NCBI GenBank assembly: GCA_035578155.1
Contig: JAPWDM010000008.1
Span: forward strand, 24,390,598-24,454,597
Reading direction: 5' to 3'
DNA length: 64,000 bases
Origin: Brachynemurus nebulosus
Taxonomy: Eukaryota; Arthropoda; Insecta; Neuroptera; Myrmeleontidae
Under the pieces are notes generated by a model, which saw only the letters and a list, made by a program, of their open reading frames with translations, ran no database searches and had not been told where the DNA came from. The position numbers and the translations under genes were made by a program. The first letter of the stretch is position 1, and each line of letters begins with the position of its first letter. This document shows, piece after piece, positions 37,001 through 50,000 of the stretch.

Positions 37001-40000
37001 ATCTAGATACACGCGGATCTGTTAGGTGGAATTTAGAATAGAATTTTTTTTTTTTTTTTTTTGTAAAATAGTTAAAATAAGAAAAATTCTTTTTGTTATT
37101 GTAATCTTTGTGTTTTGTATTTTCACAAATTGTGACGCAATTGAAAAAAAATAAATTCGTATTCAGTTGAAATTTTAGTACGAATCTTTGTAAATTTTAG
37201 TTGCTCCAACATCAGTAGTAAAGAAATCAGTTGTCGCGGAGGGATTTTTATTTTAAATGACGAACTACAGGATAACTCACACAAGGTACAACAATATTAC
37301 ATAGTATAAAACTAAATTTCCTATTGCGTCCGTCTGTCTGCCTACACACAATTTTCTCAGTAACTACTGAATGGATTTCTTTATTTCTTTTTTTCACCGA
37401 TAGATAGAGTGATTCTCGAAAAAGAATTAGGCGCGTAATTTGTGAATATTTTATGAAAATTATCCGAACAAAGGAATCATCGCAGAGCTATTCGGTTATG
37501 CGCTGCGTAAAGCTTTTCCTTTTTAATTTGATTGTTGCCTCTCTCACTCTCACGCTAATATTAAAGATATGGAATGTACAATAGCCATTTTTTTTTTATA
37601 GATAATAATTAAATAGCAATAATAAAAAAAATATTAACACTATACGGTCCGTGCACTTTCACAGAAAATTTCCCTAGAGGTCGCTAATATTTTTAAAGAA
37701 TTAAAAAAAAAAAAAAACTTTAAATTCACGAAATGATTCAACATGTGTAACTGTAAACATACACATTTTTAATAAAAATAATAATAGACAAACACACTGA
37801 TAATGATAAAAAAAAATATAAAAAATACACAAACAATTAAATACTTTTGTTACATGCACGCATTTCAATACAATTACAAAAAACAAGAAAAAAATGATAA
37901 TATAAAATTATATTTTTATGTGCTACGTGTCTATAGAGAAGCTGCATGATCTTTGAATTACGACACTAGCATTCATGGTGGCTATATTTAGCATTTTTTA
38001 AATGAAATAGTTTAATGTAAGTAGGCTGTTTTGTATTTAAATGTTTGTCATATTTTTATGCAAAATGTCAAATAGCAAAAATACAATTATTATAAAAAAC
38101 GGTTTTCGAGATGTCCAAGTGGGTGATTTATGTGATTCTTGTTACAAAAAAAGAAAAAACTTGTGTCAAAATGGTCATGTATATATGACATTCAAGAAAT
38201 AACCTGTGTACCAAGTGTCATAACGGCCAAAGTTATGCAACAAACAAATATAAAACTTCAATGTAATGTAACTATTAAAGTAAGTGGCTAATTATGCATT
38301 TTTTTAAAAAGATTTAATTTAAAATTTTAATAATAAATAAATATTTATCTGAGCGGTTACAATGTTGCATTGGACGTACTGAATTTATCTGTTGTATTTA
38401 AAACAACAACAATAACTTGTAAAAAACTTATAAATTGACTTATAGAGACGTCACTAGTGACAATGGTGACAATGCAGGTTCTCTGTATTTACTTTATTTA
38501 ATATTTATATGTTAAAATTATATTAAAAAGTAATAATTTATACAAAAGTATAAACTTGTTAATGAATTTATGTGAAAATCTATGGTTACAAAAAAATTTG
38601 CGCTGACGTGCTCACGCATGTACTTATGAAATTATTGAAAAAGGCGCCATTAGTCTTTATGCAGCTTCTCTATAAATGTTTACAGATCTAATTACACAAA
38701 GAGTGTGTTTGTCGTGTTGGTTACCGGTCTGTACCTGTTTGCGGTAAGATTGCACACATGTGTGGACACTGTTCACTGGTCGCGATTGGCTTCTACGGTT
38801 GTTCTGATTATTTTCAGATGCTGTGAATGTGGACCATAAAGTGTTAATATGTAAAAAGTGATTATTAACATGGATATGTTTTTGGGCTGAGGTACAGTTG
38901 AAAAAAATCATGTCCATAAAATTGGTATAAAAAAAAAAAACGTGACGGTCTACTGTTTGTCTAGACAGTCTTGATCCCTAATAACAGGACGAAAGGTAGA
39001 GGGAAAAAATTGACCCTAGAGATTTAAAAACTTAAATCTATTATAAATACTCTCGATTAATACAGATTTTATCAACACAATTTATTTTTTGTTAAAACGG
39101 AAAATAGACTAAATTCCTAAAAAAAGAATGAAAATTTTAAAATTCAATAATAAATTAAAGTAAAAAAAATGTTTTTTAAGAAAAAGCTTTTATTTAAAAA
39201 TGGGCTAAAAAAATAAAATAGCTATTGAGTGTAGTTTGAAGCAATATGCAACATAATTTATAAAAGCTTGAGGCGTTATCATTAATTATTTCTGTTTTGG
39301 ATATAAGTGTAGCTATTTTACTTTTCAGTAGTTACCAAACTTAGTTAAACGCCTCAAGCTTTTATAAATTATGTTGCATATTGCTTCAAACTACACTTAA
39401 AAGTTATTTTATTTTTGTTTAGCCCATTTTTAAATAATAGCTTTTTCTTAAAAAACATTTTTACTTTAATTTATTTTCTACTCTTTAGTCTGATTACAAT
39501 TAATTTAAAAAAAAATTAAAGAAGTAATTTTTTTACCTATATTTTAATCGGTTAATTTATCCTAATCAGACATAACTATGGAAACAAAAAATTGCAATGT
39601 AAAATCAATGGACAGTATTTAACAATTCGAAATGTCAAAAAGTTGCACAGGACTAAAAGTCAACAATTTTGGTTTCGGGTGATGTAGGACAAAACTAATT
39701 ACACAATATTGCATTATCATCAAGTTTATACACGTATGCAAAATTTGAAACCTCTAGCTTGATCAGAACCTGTCTAAATTTTGATTCCAAGATTTGATCT
39801 AAACCAACATACTAACATAGCAAGCTAAATAAAAGCTTTTAAAAAATATATTGTTTTTTATACTGTAAATTAATATCGATTTTAGTTACCCATGTCGTTA
39901 AAAATGAATATATCTATTATATTTCATATCTATCATTTGTCATTAAATTTTTATTGTTATCTATTAAAATCATTAATATTTAAACATAAAAGGCATTTAA

Positions 40001-41007
40001 TTTGCAAATTAATGCTATTAATTATTAATATTTTATTAAAGTACGTATAAATTTCAATATTTTAATTAATAAATTATATTATAAAATATTATTTTTCACT
40101 TTTATAGAAAAAGATCACGATATTATAGGCAATAATAGCGTCAGGGCTCTTCGTCTTTCAGGCAAATAGTACGTATAATCGAGTACCATTGAACTATGGT
40201 CCATTTCACTTAAATTTAACTATAATTCATCACTTATGAATTTAAATAATTTCCGTTTTCTTGGCTGTAGCTCTTTCACTATAGCACTTACGTAAATTTT
40301 AAAATTGTAGTTTGTTTTTAGAAAAGAATAGAAGATTGATTTGTTTCAAATATAAGAATTATTTAATTTTTTAACGATGACTCATGTTTAATTGTATTTG
40401 AAACGGCGTATATAAAATTAAAATTAAAAAAATTAAACTATATAAAAATTTGGTAATGTTGCTAAGCAATGAATTGCTAATTTAAAATAATAAACAAATT
40501 CAAACAAATTAGATAAAGACAAACAATTATATCATTAAGGATTGAATAGAACATATTTAACATATATTCCCTAGAGAGAGTATTGGCGGCGCAAAGATTA
40601 CGCGAGCGCCTCTGGTTTTTTAAATTAGAAGCTGTATCAATAAAAATTTTTGTATACGTTTAATTGTTAATAGAAATATGTATTATACAAATTATGTGCG
40701 GATTACTAGATTTTAGATCACCAATTAAACGTATACGTATATTTTTATTTGATACTACTACTTGTCTGTAAGGTGATGATCTCTAATTATCTAATAGTAG
40801 GACGAAGGGTAGAGGAGAAACAATTGACGCTAGAGATGGACATTTAAAAACTTAAGTCTGTTATAAATACTCTCGATTAATACATATTTGTTCAACAGAA
40901 TTTATTTTGTTAATAACAGAAAATACTAAAAACGTTACTGTATGTAATAACAATTATAAGAATTTCTAATAAAAAGGATGAAAAATTATAAATTTAAAAA
41001 AAACATA

Positions 41008-41091
<84 letters not shown>

Positions 41092-44000
41092 TATTTATAA
41101 ATATACTATAAATTAATATCGATTTAAATTACCCATGCCGTTAAAACTCGCTAATGGCCGTGTTCGTTGCTGAGTTTTTCTGCTCAAAGTGAGCTGTTGG
41201 CACATGCACAATAACTTTTTTTATAGAATACGCATGCTCCAAAATACCTCATATTATGAGCACAAGTATTTCGTACTTCATAAAAATGTTCTTGCACATG
41301 CGCTAACAGCTCACTTTGAGCAGAAAAATTCAGCAACGAACACGACAGATATTCTTAAATCACGAAAACACTCGAATGTTAAATACTTAACTGACACGAA
41401 CTGTTATGTTAAAAAGAGACAGACGGAATATTATGCTAAAAAGAGATAGATCACAATGTAGACAACGACGGCGTCAGAGATCATCGTCTCAGACAAGTAA
41501 TAGTTCTAATTTCTTCAACGGTTAAAACGAAATCATTAGTTCTAATTTCACCATCAAAGGTTCGGGTGAGAATCTTTACTAATAGACCACCACGATTATA
41601 ACCATGAAGATGTATTTGTAAAAATTAGCTATACGTATATTTTTACTTGATATAACTTCTAATTTTACCACTAGAGGCGCGAGTATCTTTTAATAAAATT
41701 TATTTATTAGATTTCCCTCTTTTATATAATTATCAAACGGCAATCAATATTTGACTTAATTAACCGATTTCGATAACTTTTGTGATCATCTTCACCAATC
41801 GAATTTGTTATTCTGTTTCAGATATGCATTGTTTTATATCTTGTTGGGCTCCGTTTCATGGTTTATCTATTTTTTATACAACGGTCTCACGTTCAGCGAC
41901 CATCGTTGGCCTATACAGTGTGCCGTGTTGGCCACGTTCGCCACAATTATCATCAGTATTCTCTACATAACAAATACGGACACCTATCGGGCGCACGTCA
42001 CACTAACATCACTGTTTGTTGCACTGTTGCTATGCGGTATAAGTATATCGAGCGTTTACCTGTTGCCGGTTACATTCACATCGATCGCGGACGGTTTCAC
42101 CACCGATATGAGTCCTGTCGGACACGTGGCCATCTGTGTGGAAGTTTTACTACTAACGTACACCGTTATCCCGTTACCTCTTTACCTGTGCGTCACAATT
42201 TGTTTCACGTATTCGGTGATTTTTGAATGTTCGGTGTTTTTGTTGCACGATCACTACTTCACTCCGTTAGCGTTTGCGATTGGTGTACGAATTTTGCTTC
42301 AGTTTTGTATACATCTGATCGGGATTCACATATTTATCATGACGAATGTGCGCATGCGTGGTACATTTATGAAAGTTGGACAGAGTTTATTGGTGCGTCG
42401 TCAGTTGGAAATGGAGAAACAGTTGAAAGAGAAGATGATACATTCGGTGATGCCTCCAAGGGTGGCGGATTGGTTAATGTCTGAGACGGGGGAGTTTGAT
42501 ACGGATTCGCCGAATGGTAATGGCACCGCGATGGCTGTACCGCGCAACTCGAATCCTGGCGCGTCCGATTTAAAATCATTGTTTCGACCGTTCAATATGA
42601 ATCGAATGGAGAACGTTAGTATCCTGTTTGCGGATATTGTCGGTTTCACAAAAATGTCCAGTAATAAGACGGCCGAAGAGCTGGTGGGGATTTTGAATGA
42701 CCTCTTTGAACGGTTCGATGAACTATGCACCATCAATAATTGCGAAAAAATCTCAACGTTAGGTGATTGTTACTATTGTGTTTCCGGGTGTCCGGAACCG
42801 CGGCCGGATCATGCAAAATGTTGCGTAGAGATGGGTCTGAGTATGATCGAGGCGATTAAACAATTCGATATGGAACGGAATGAGGGTGTGAATATGCGCG
42901 TGGGAATTCACACGGGAACCGTACTTTGTGGAATCGTCGGTACCCGGCGTTTCAAATTCGACGTGTGGAGTAACGATGTCACGTTGGCGAATAAAATGGA
43001 GTCGACGGGGAAACCCGGGCGAGTGCACATATCAGAAAAAACTTGCGAATACTTACAGAATTTGTATCTGCTGGAAGAAGGAGACCCTTTAGATGGTAAG
43101 TTGATTTTTTACGAATTTCAGGAATGGAATTAAGGAGAGATAAAGATATAAATAAAGCCATGATAGCTTGTTATATGTGTCGAAACCATAGACCAATTAA
43201 CATTTTATATATTATATAGACTAATTATATCAGTGTATAATTGAGGCAGCCAGATAGGACCAGAATACGACCTAATAGTATTGTGTAATATAGTAATCAG
43301 TGCAATAATCGATGGTATCCGTAGTAACGTTTTCAAATAATTATTGTAAAAATATAATAGAATGGACTAGCTGTATGTAGGTATGTCGGTGAAGTTTTGA
43401 GTATGTCGTATCTGTCATTCATGTAACCACGGTAATATTATTGAAAGTGTAAACATTCAATATTACAAATTATTTTTTTAAAAATAAATAAAAACAATAC
43501 AAATATGGTTTATTGCGCTGTAAGGATGTGTACTAGTGAAAGTGGAAAAGATTCAAAACAAAATTCTGGAATCTCATTTCACAAGTAAGTATCAAGTCAA
43601 ATTTAATTTTAAAATATATCGGTCACATCGACTCCATGTTGATTAATAGACGACATTAATGTACCAGTGGCGTAGTTATTTTTTGTATACATAATAAATT
43701 ACATTTTTAAAGTACATATAATTATGATATATAGTATCAAACTATATATTTATTAATGTTACATACATATTTACATATAGTGAGTAATTTATGTAACTTA
43801 TTTTTATACCTAGTATAAATAAAATTAAAAAAAAAATCTACACCACTGAACTTTTAGTGAACCCCTCTACAGACTTCCAAAGCTTCAATGTTGGTATCCC
43901 AAAACTTAGGAAATGGCAAGTCCATTTTATTCTATAGTCCGTGAATATAATATTGATAATAAAATTTTACTTTTTTGAGAAGAAACTGCAAAATTTTGAA

Positions 44001-47000
44001 AGAAAAAAAGTGGTATTCGCTTTATTTTCAAAATAGGTACGTATACAAATTATGTCCTGCAATAATTATAGTCGCATTTGCTCAAAAATGGACAATACAT
44101 TATATTCCTTGAATTTCACCTGTCCCACCCGGTTACCTGCCTCAAGAAAAATACCTACAAACTGGCTTTACGCTTTGTCCAGCAGTATAATATAATATTG
44201 GTCTGTGGTTGAAACATAGCTGTCCAAAAAAAAAAAACAAAGTTATCTAAAACCAAATTTTAAAATATTTGCATGAAATATACAATATTTATTGAAGATT
44301 ATAAAATTAACAAAATGGTGGCTTCTTAAAATTAACGCTTCGATTTTATCCTGTATTTTCGCTCTTTGAGGTGTTATAAAATATATCCAAAATTTAAAAA
44401 ATAAAAACAAAAACGTTATATTTTATGGGCCGGGTGCAAACTACAGGGTAGGGGTAACGAAAGCGATCGCAGCGCTTGCTCTGGCAGAAATGAGCAACTT
44501 AGACGGCTCTTGCTATTTAGTACAGTTACGCTATCTGGTGGTAAAAAATTCAGTTAATCAAATTCGGTCTAATTTTTATAGTATTTTATTTATATTATTA
44601 TTTTATTTTTTATAATTTGATATAATTTTGTAAGATCGTAAGCGAAACTACTGCTCTCACTAAATTTGGCAGTAGCAAATTTTCAAAATGGGTCCCGATA
44701 ATTGTGTTCTTAAAAACATTAAAATACAGGAAGAAACAACAAATGTAAATTTACAGATTTCTAGCCGATTTAAGAAAAATTAAAAATAAAAATAATTTTA
44801 AACGGAAGTGGAAAAGAAATAATTATTTGTATGCCACCACTTTTAGAGGACAAAACTGAACTTCCCAAAGAAGAAACTCAAAGAACTAATATACTACATA
44901 TTGTTCGAGTTCATGTTGAAAGACATATAAAACTGGAACTACCAAATTTTAAATAAAATTCCTCACAATTTATTTCGTTCCACTAATAATGTTTTATACA
45001 TGTATGGGGTATTTTAAAAATTTTACCACTCCAATTTTTTAGTTTTAAATTGTCAAATAGAAATTGTCTAGTTATATGGCCTTATGTCAGATAACTGTGG
45101 CCACTAGTTCATAGCTCTTCTACATTTCTCACATGTTGTACAGAAACCAGTTGATTGCTTTTCGGTGTCATTTGAGATTGGAACGTAATTAATAATTACA
45201 TTATTATGGGTAATATTTTGAAAGTCAGTCTTAATTATTACACTCACTATATAGCGCTAAAAACAAAAATACATTGCATACTCTGGATTCGGAGAACTTT
45301 CATCTTGTTCTTTATTATTTAATAAAAACAGAAATGACACTTGACTTTGACAAATATAAAAAATAATAATAATAATAATAAATTAAATTTGCACATAATA
45401 TCCAGTCACAGTCGATATTTAATATTTGCCCACATGGAAATATTTAAAAAAGCCACTGAACTATAAGTATGGAGAGAGCCGACAAAGTTGCAAACGCTAG
45501 GTGGCAATAGCGTCGCACACCCGGCCCATAGGTATAACTTCCAGTAAATTCAGTCGTCTGATAAATAGACAATTTTACTTTATTAATACCACTTTATTTA
45601 AAGTTTTAAATATCTGTGACATGTTTCGGCCCGTTTGGCCATTATTGAACAGTCGTTAATGGCCATACAGGCCGAAACATGTCATAGACATTTAAAACTT
45701 CAAATAAAGTGGTATTACTTATTAGTAAATTAAAATTGTCTTTATTTTAAAATGGAATACTATAAAGTAACGCTCAAATCTATTAAATTTATTCAGTCGT
45801 CCAGTTCAAAAGTTAATACGATGACAGAAATGACGAATTCATAAGGATTTTGTTTTTAAAACTACGAAATTCTAAAAACATAATAAAAAAAATTTGAGTA
45901 CAATTTCAACAAAATATTTTTTTTATAGGTCTAAAAACATATTTCATCATTGGACGCTTAGTCGACCTAGAAGGCAAAGAATCTCAAGTACCTGTATACG
46001 ATCCCGGTGTTCACTTAATCATATCCCCACCGACGTCCCCTCAACCCTGTTCCCCGCAACAGACTCGTCTACGTGTCCCAACGACGAATAACCCACCAAT
46101 CACCACCAACACCCTAAACAAAAACCCCAATCAACTATCTCCAAACTTTTTCCGCATCAAAGCAAGCTCCCTTCCAAGCATCCTAGATTCCGACACTGAA
46201 GCCGACGTCGAGAATAAAAACGAGAATAGCACTACCGCCGGAGGTGACACAGATAATAATTCCTCCAAGAGTCCAAATTCCACCGGCAGTTGTGGAAAAT
46301 ATTCGAGTCGTTTGAAAAATTGGCGTGTCCCGAAATTTCTGTTTAAAGGTGACACAACAACCCCAACCGATAAAGAAAAATTAGACGTCGGTGGCACAAC
46401 GCCGTCGATAATCAACATCAAAAAAGATGAACCGATGATCATCTCCAACGGCTATCAACAAGTTCCTACAATCATCGAAACAATTCAACCACCCGCCACA
46501 CAAATCAAAGATCTATCCCCGCGAACCAGTGCCTGTAACGGAAATGAGCGGCCTAACAAAATTTGCACCGACAAAAACGACATCCTAGACATTAAATCGT
46601 ACATAAGTCAATCCCGCAGCGATATCGGACATTTTGATCGGTCGCCGACAGATTTTATGCGTACCGGAAGTTTTAAATCAAATTATTCGCCGTCACCAAA
46701 AGATTCCGGTTTGATGGCATTCGATCGTACGAGTAGTTATCGATCACAACATGGACGGTCGCCGAGAAGTGAAGGTGTGTCACCGGTGGAACGATTCCGG
46801 AGTGCCACAGTCACAAATCGAATCGAAACGGCGATTCAAACGAAAGGCGGATGTTTGGATGTGCCAAATACGATAAATGTGCCGGATGATCAACTCAGTC
46901 TGTGTTTATCGGTGAACAGTCGAAAAGATTCCGGGATCAAGAGTACAAGTAGACGTAGCAGTATTCAACAACAGGTAATCCATAGTTTTATGTTCCGAGG

Positions 47001-50000
47001 GTCGACCGTAAAATTTTTTTACTGTTGGCTCTCGGACTATATATGCCAGTGAATTAATTGAGTATTGTTTTATTCCTAAAATATTCATCTAATCAAAAAA
47101 AAGTGTTAAGACAAAAGTATGCATAGATACTAAAAAGGGTACTAAGCTTCTAAAACTTAAGATTTTCTTGGAATATTTTTTTTTTAATGGAAACCTTATT
47201 ATTTTATTTCATATTTTTGACTAATTGCATTTTTGAAATACACATTGATATCATTAAACACTGACTCTAAACGATATCAAAATTTATGGTATTTTAATGA
47301 ACTTTTTTTGTGTGGAGAAAAATATTCAGTAATACGAATAGCTCCCTGCTAGACGAGTTGGTATTTTAATAACATAATGTCTGTAAATTAAAAATCACAA
47401 AGTGATTGAAAAAATTATTCGGATTGGCCGGGAATTGAACCCAGGATCTCCTGGTAACTAGCCAGGTGTGCTATCCGTTACACCATCGATCCTTTGCTCG
47501 ACAGGCGCCCGACACAGACAACATTCAATCATCTATGTGTATGTACTCTCCGTAATGCGAGAAGCAGTTACAATTTTTCAATTTCAAATATTATCGAGTG
47601 CTTGTGAAACACTACTACGTATGACAGACTTTTGTCTGCATTTCAACACACGTAGTATTCATATGTTCACTTATGTTCACTTCACACATATGCAAAACCG
47701 CACCGGGGAAATGTGAATGGCTTATAAAATTTTTATTTTTCATACGAATTTGCTCAAAAAATTTGTGTGGTGCATCTTGAATAATGTAGAATTAGAAATA
47801 AATCAACCATAATGTGATATATAAAATAAAAAATACTTAAAACAACGCTTTTATCTCAATTCATGAAAATCGATTCACAATTACCCCGGTCAATTCTATA
47901 TAAAATACCACCTGTCGATCTATTAAATAATGTTCGTTTCTTGGATAAAGTTCGTAAAAACGTTTTTAATTGGACGTAGTTCATAGAAAACGCGTTTTGG
48001 CAGTAAAACTGAATTCTGGTAAGTTTTATCAAAAAATTAATATGTGGTATCATTAAAAAATATAAGATTGTGTCATAGTTCGGGAACCACAAATTAATTT
48101 TTCCCATCAATAACTACAACTCTTTTTTGACAATTTTCTAATTAATAGTTTGGCCACAGTAAACATGATTACTCTATCACCTATATTGTGGGACTAACAA
48201 AAACACCTGTGCGGTTGCTAGAGAAAAATGTTTCGTAACGTTACGGAAGGGAAATTACACTGTTATAGACTAAAAGACTATACTTGAAATAGTTTTTTAT
48301 TACTCATGCGGGAGAAGTACTAACTTGGCGCACCCATTTCTGTACGCAAAATAGCTGTTTACCCACTGTACTCTTTCCGCATACTTTTTACTTGTGAAAA
48401 GTTACTTGTGGAAAGTAACTTTCCACACGCAAATTGACAATAAAACACGCAAAATTTAATCAAAACACGCAAAGCCGCCTCTTGATTTTTCATTTAATAA
48501 ATATTTCATAATTATTTCTATAGAAACCACCAACAAAGTAATTTAAACAATAATTAATTCAGAAGAAAAAAGACGAACACTTAAAAATATTATTTTAAAA
48601 AGTAATAAAAAAGTCAAAAATAGTAATAATAATAGAAAAAAATATGTGAAATTCGTAATAAAAAATAGTATGTGCAACTCGTGCGGGATTGTCGATTTCC
48701 CACTCAAGCGAATGAGCGCACTCACTACGTTCGTGCGCTCAACTTCGCTTTCGTGGTGAATCGACAATTTCCCGCACTTATTGCACAATATACTATTTCA
48801 TGGCTTTCGTCGGCTTTTCATGGTGTAAACTCTTAACCCTTTTATTATGTCATCGAAGATGACATATTAATATGGTTATGTGACTGAATAATTATTGAGT
48901 TGTACATCCATATTGAATAAACGCAAGAGGGATGTAGAGTTAACAACTATAGAGTTAACAAAAAATCATAAATTAACACTTTCGCTGAGATGACATTACT
49001 TAGTGCGTGTCAAAAACACGCATTTGACGAATTTTTTTAACCATAGAGAAAATTTTTTGTCTCAAAATGCCGGACTTTTTACTGCTAGTGACAAGTGCAA
49101 TAGATAGTTACAAAAAAAGAAAGAAAATCAATTCCAACATCAAAAAGTGAACCCTAGGAATTTACAAAATATAAATTATACTAAACTACGTTGATAAAAT
49201 TGAACATTACTTAGAATTGTACCATATTGCGAAAAATCTGTCATAGATGCCGGCACCTTTATCAGTAAATATATACATATCAAAGCATTTTGAACCGCCA
49301 TATTGCAGGACGAGTTAGCTCGTCTTAATCATTTAAAGAATTAAATTCTGAAGTATACTCCCATTCATTAGTTATGGGATAAGAAAGAAATAGTCAGCAA
49401 GTTAAGAATCGCAATTCAGTGATTTTTTACGCGTGTTCATTTACTTTTTTTAATCAGAGCCCCCCTGGTTGTAACGGTGCAAACTTCATTACGTAACGTT
49501 ACAAAACATTTATCTGTACCGACTGAGAGCATTATTTAAAGTTTAGCAATCTAATGATGAATGGAAAAACTACTGCAAAGTGGCTAAGGTTGACAGCTAA
49601 AGAAATTATTATGTAAAAATAAAAATAACATTCTAAATATATGACAAATATGTCAGTTTGTATTTTGGAAGCTAAACAACACAAATCTTTTTGTGAATTG
49701 TCTTACCTACTGGCAGTAGTTATTTTTTTGATCACTAGTTCGTGTAATTATGATTTGCATTATGACTCATTTGTTTTTTCTCGTTTAGATATTCGCATTA
49801 AACCAAGCGGTGGTATCGCATGCCGATATGCTTCAACATCGTGTGTCCGGCTACTACACATCCAGCCAATCATCGCTCGGTTCCTCATCACCCCGCAACG
49901 CATCCTACTCCGCCACCCAATTCCCGCCCACGTTTCCCGACCACTTAGGTGAATGTGTTCAAAAACTGCGTAAACAATCCGATCTACAACTGATCCGATG

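Larger units (their letters stand above)
40758..41497. mobile_element. 'ACTTGTCTG' TIR element, copy B
   Basis: Ends ACTTGTCTGTAAGGTGATGA and (complement) ACTTGTCTGAGACGATGA share GATGATCTCT just inside. It is inserted in the MITE copy above and itself contains an (AT)n microsatellite and a 186-bp MITE. Confidence 0.65.
40582..41565. mobile_element. 'ATTGGCGACGCAAAG' MITE copy 1, split
   Basis: The first part (40582 to about 40757) matches the copy at 58127-58360. The match resumes after the inserted copy B with AGTTCTAATTTCACCATC and GTGAGAATCTTTAC (about 41532-41565). Confidence 0.65.

Noticed and set aside
42227..43028. Several 60-110-codon frames overlapping Ac13E exon 3 on both strands
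   Set aside because: They are shadows of the conserved C1 coding frame, without domains or conservation of their own.
46975..47052. Alternative Ac13E isoform ending by readthrough after exon 4
   Set aside because: The frame stays open for about 26 codons past the donor but has no conserved features, while the CAG|GTAATC donor joins cleanly to exon 5.
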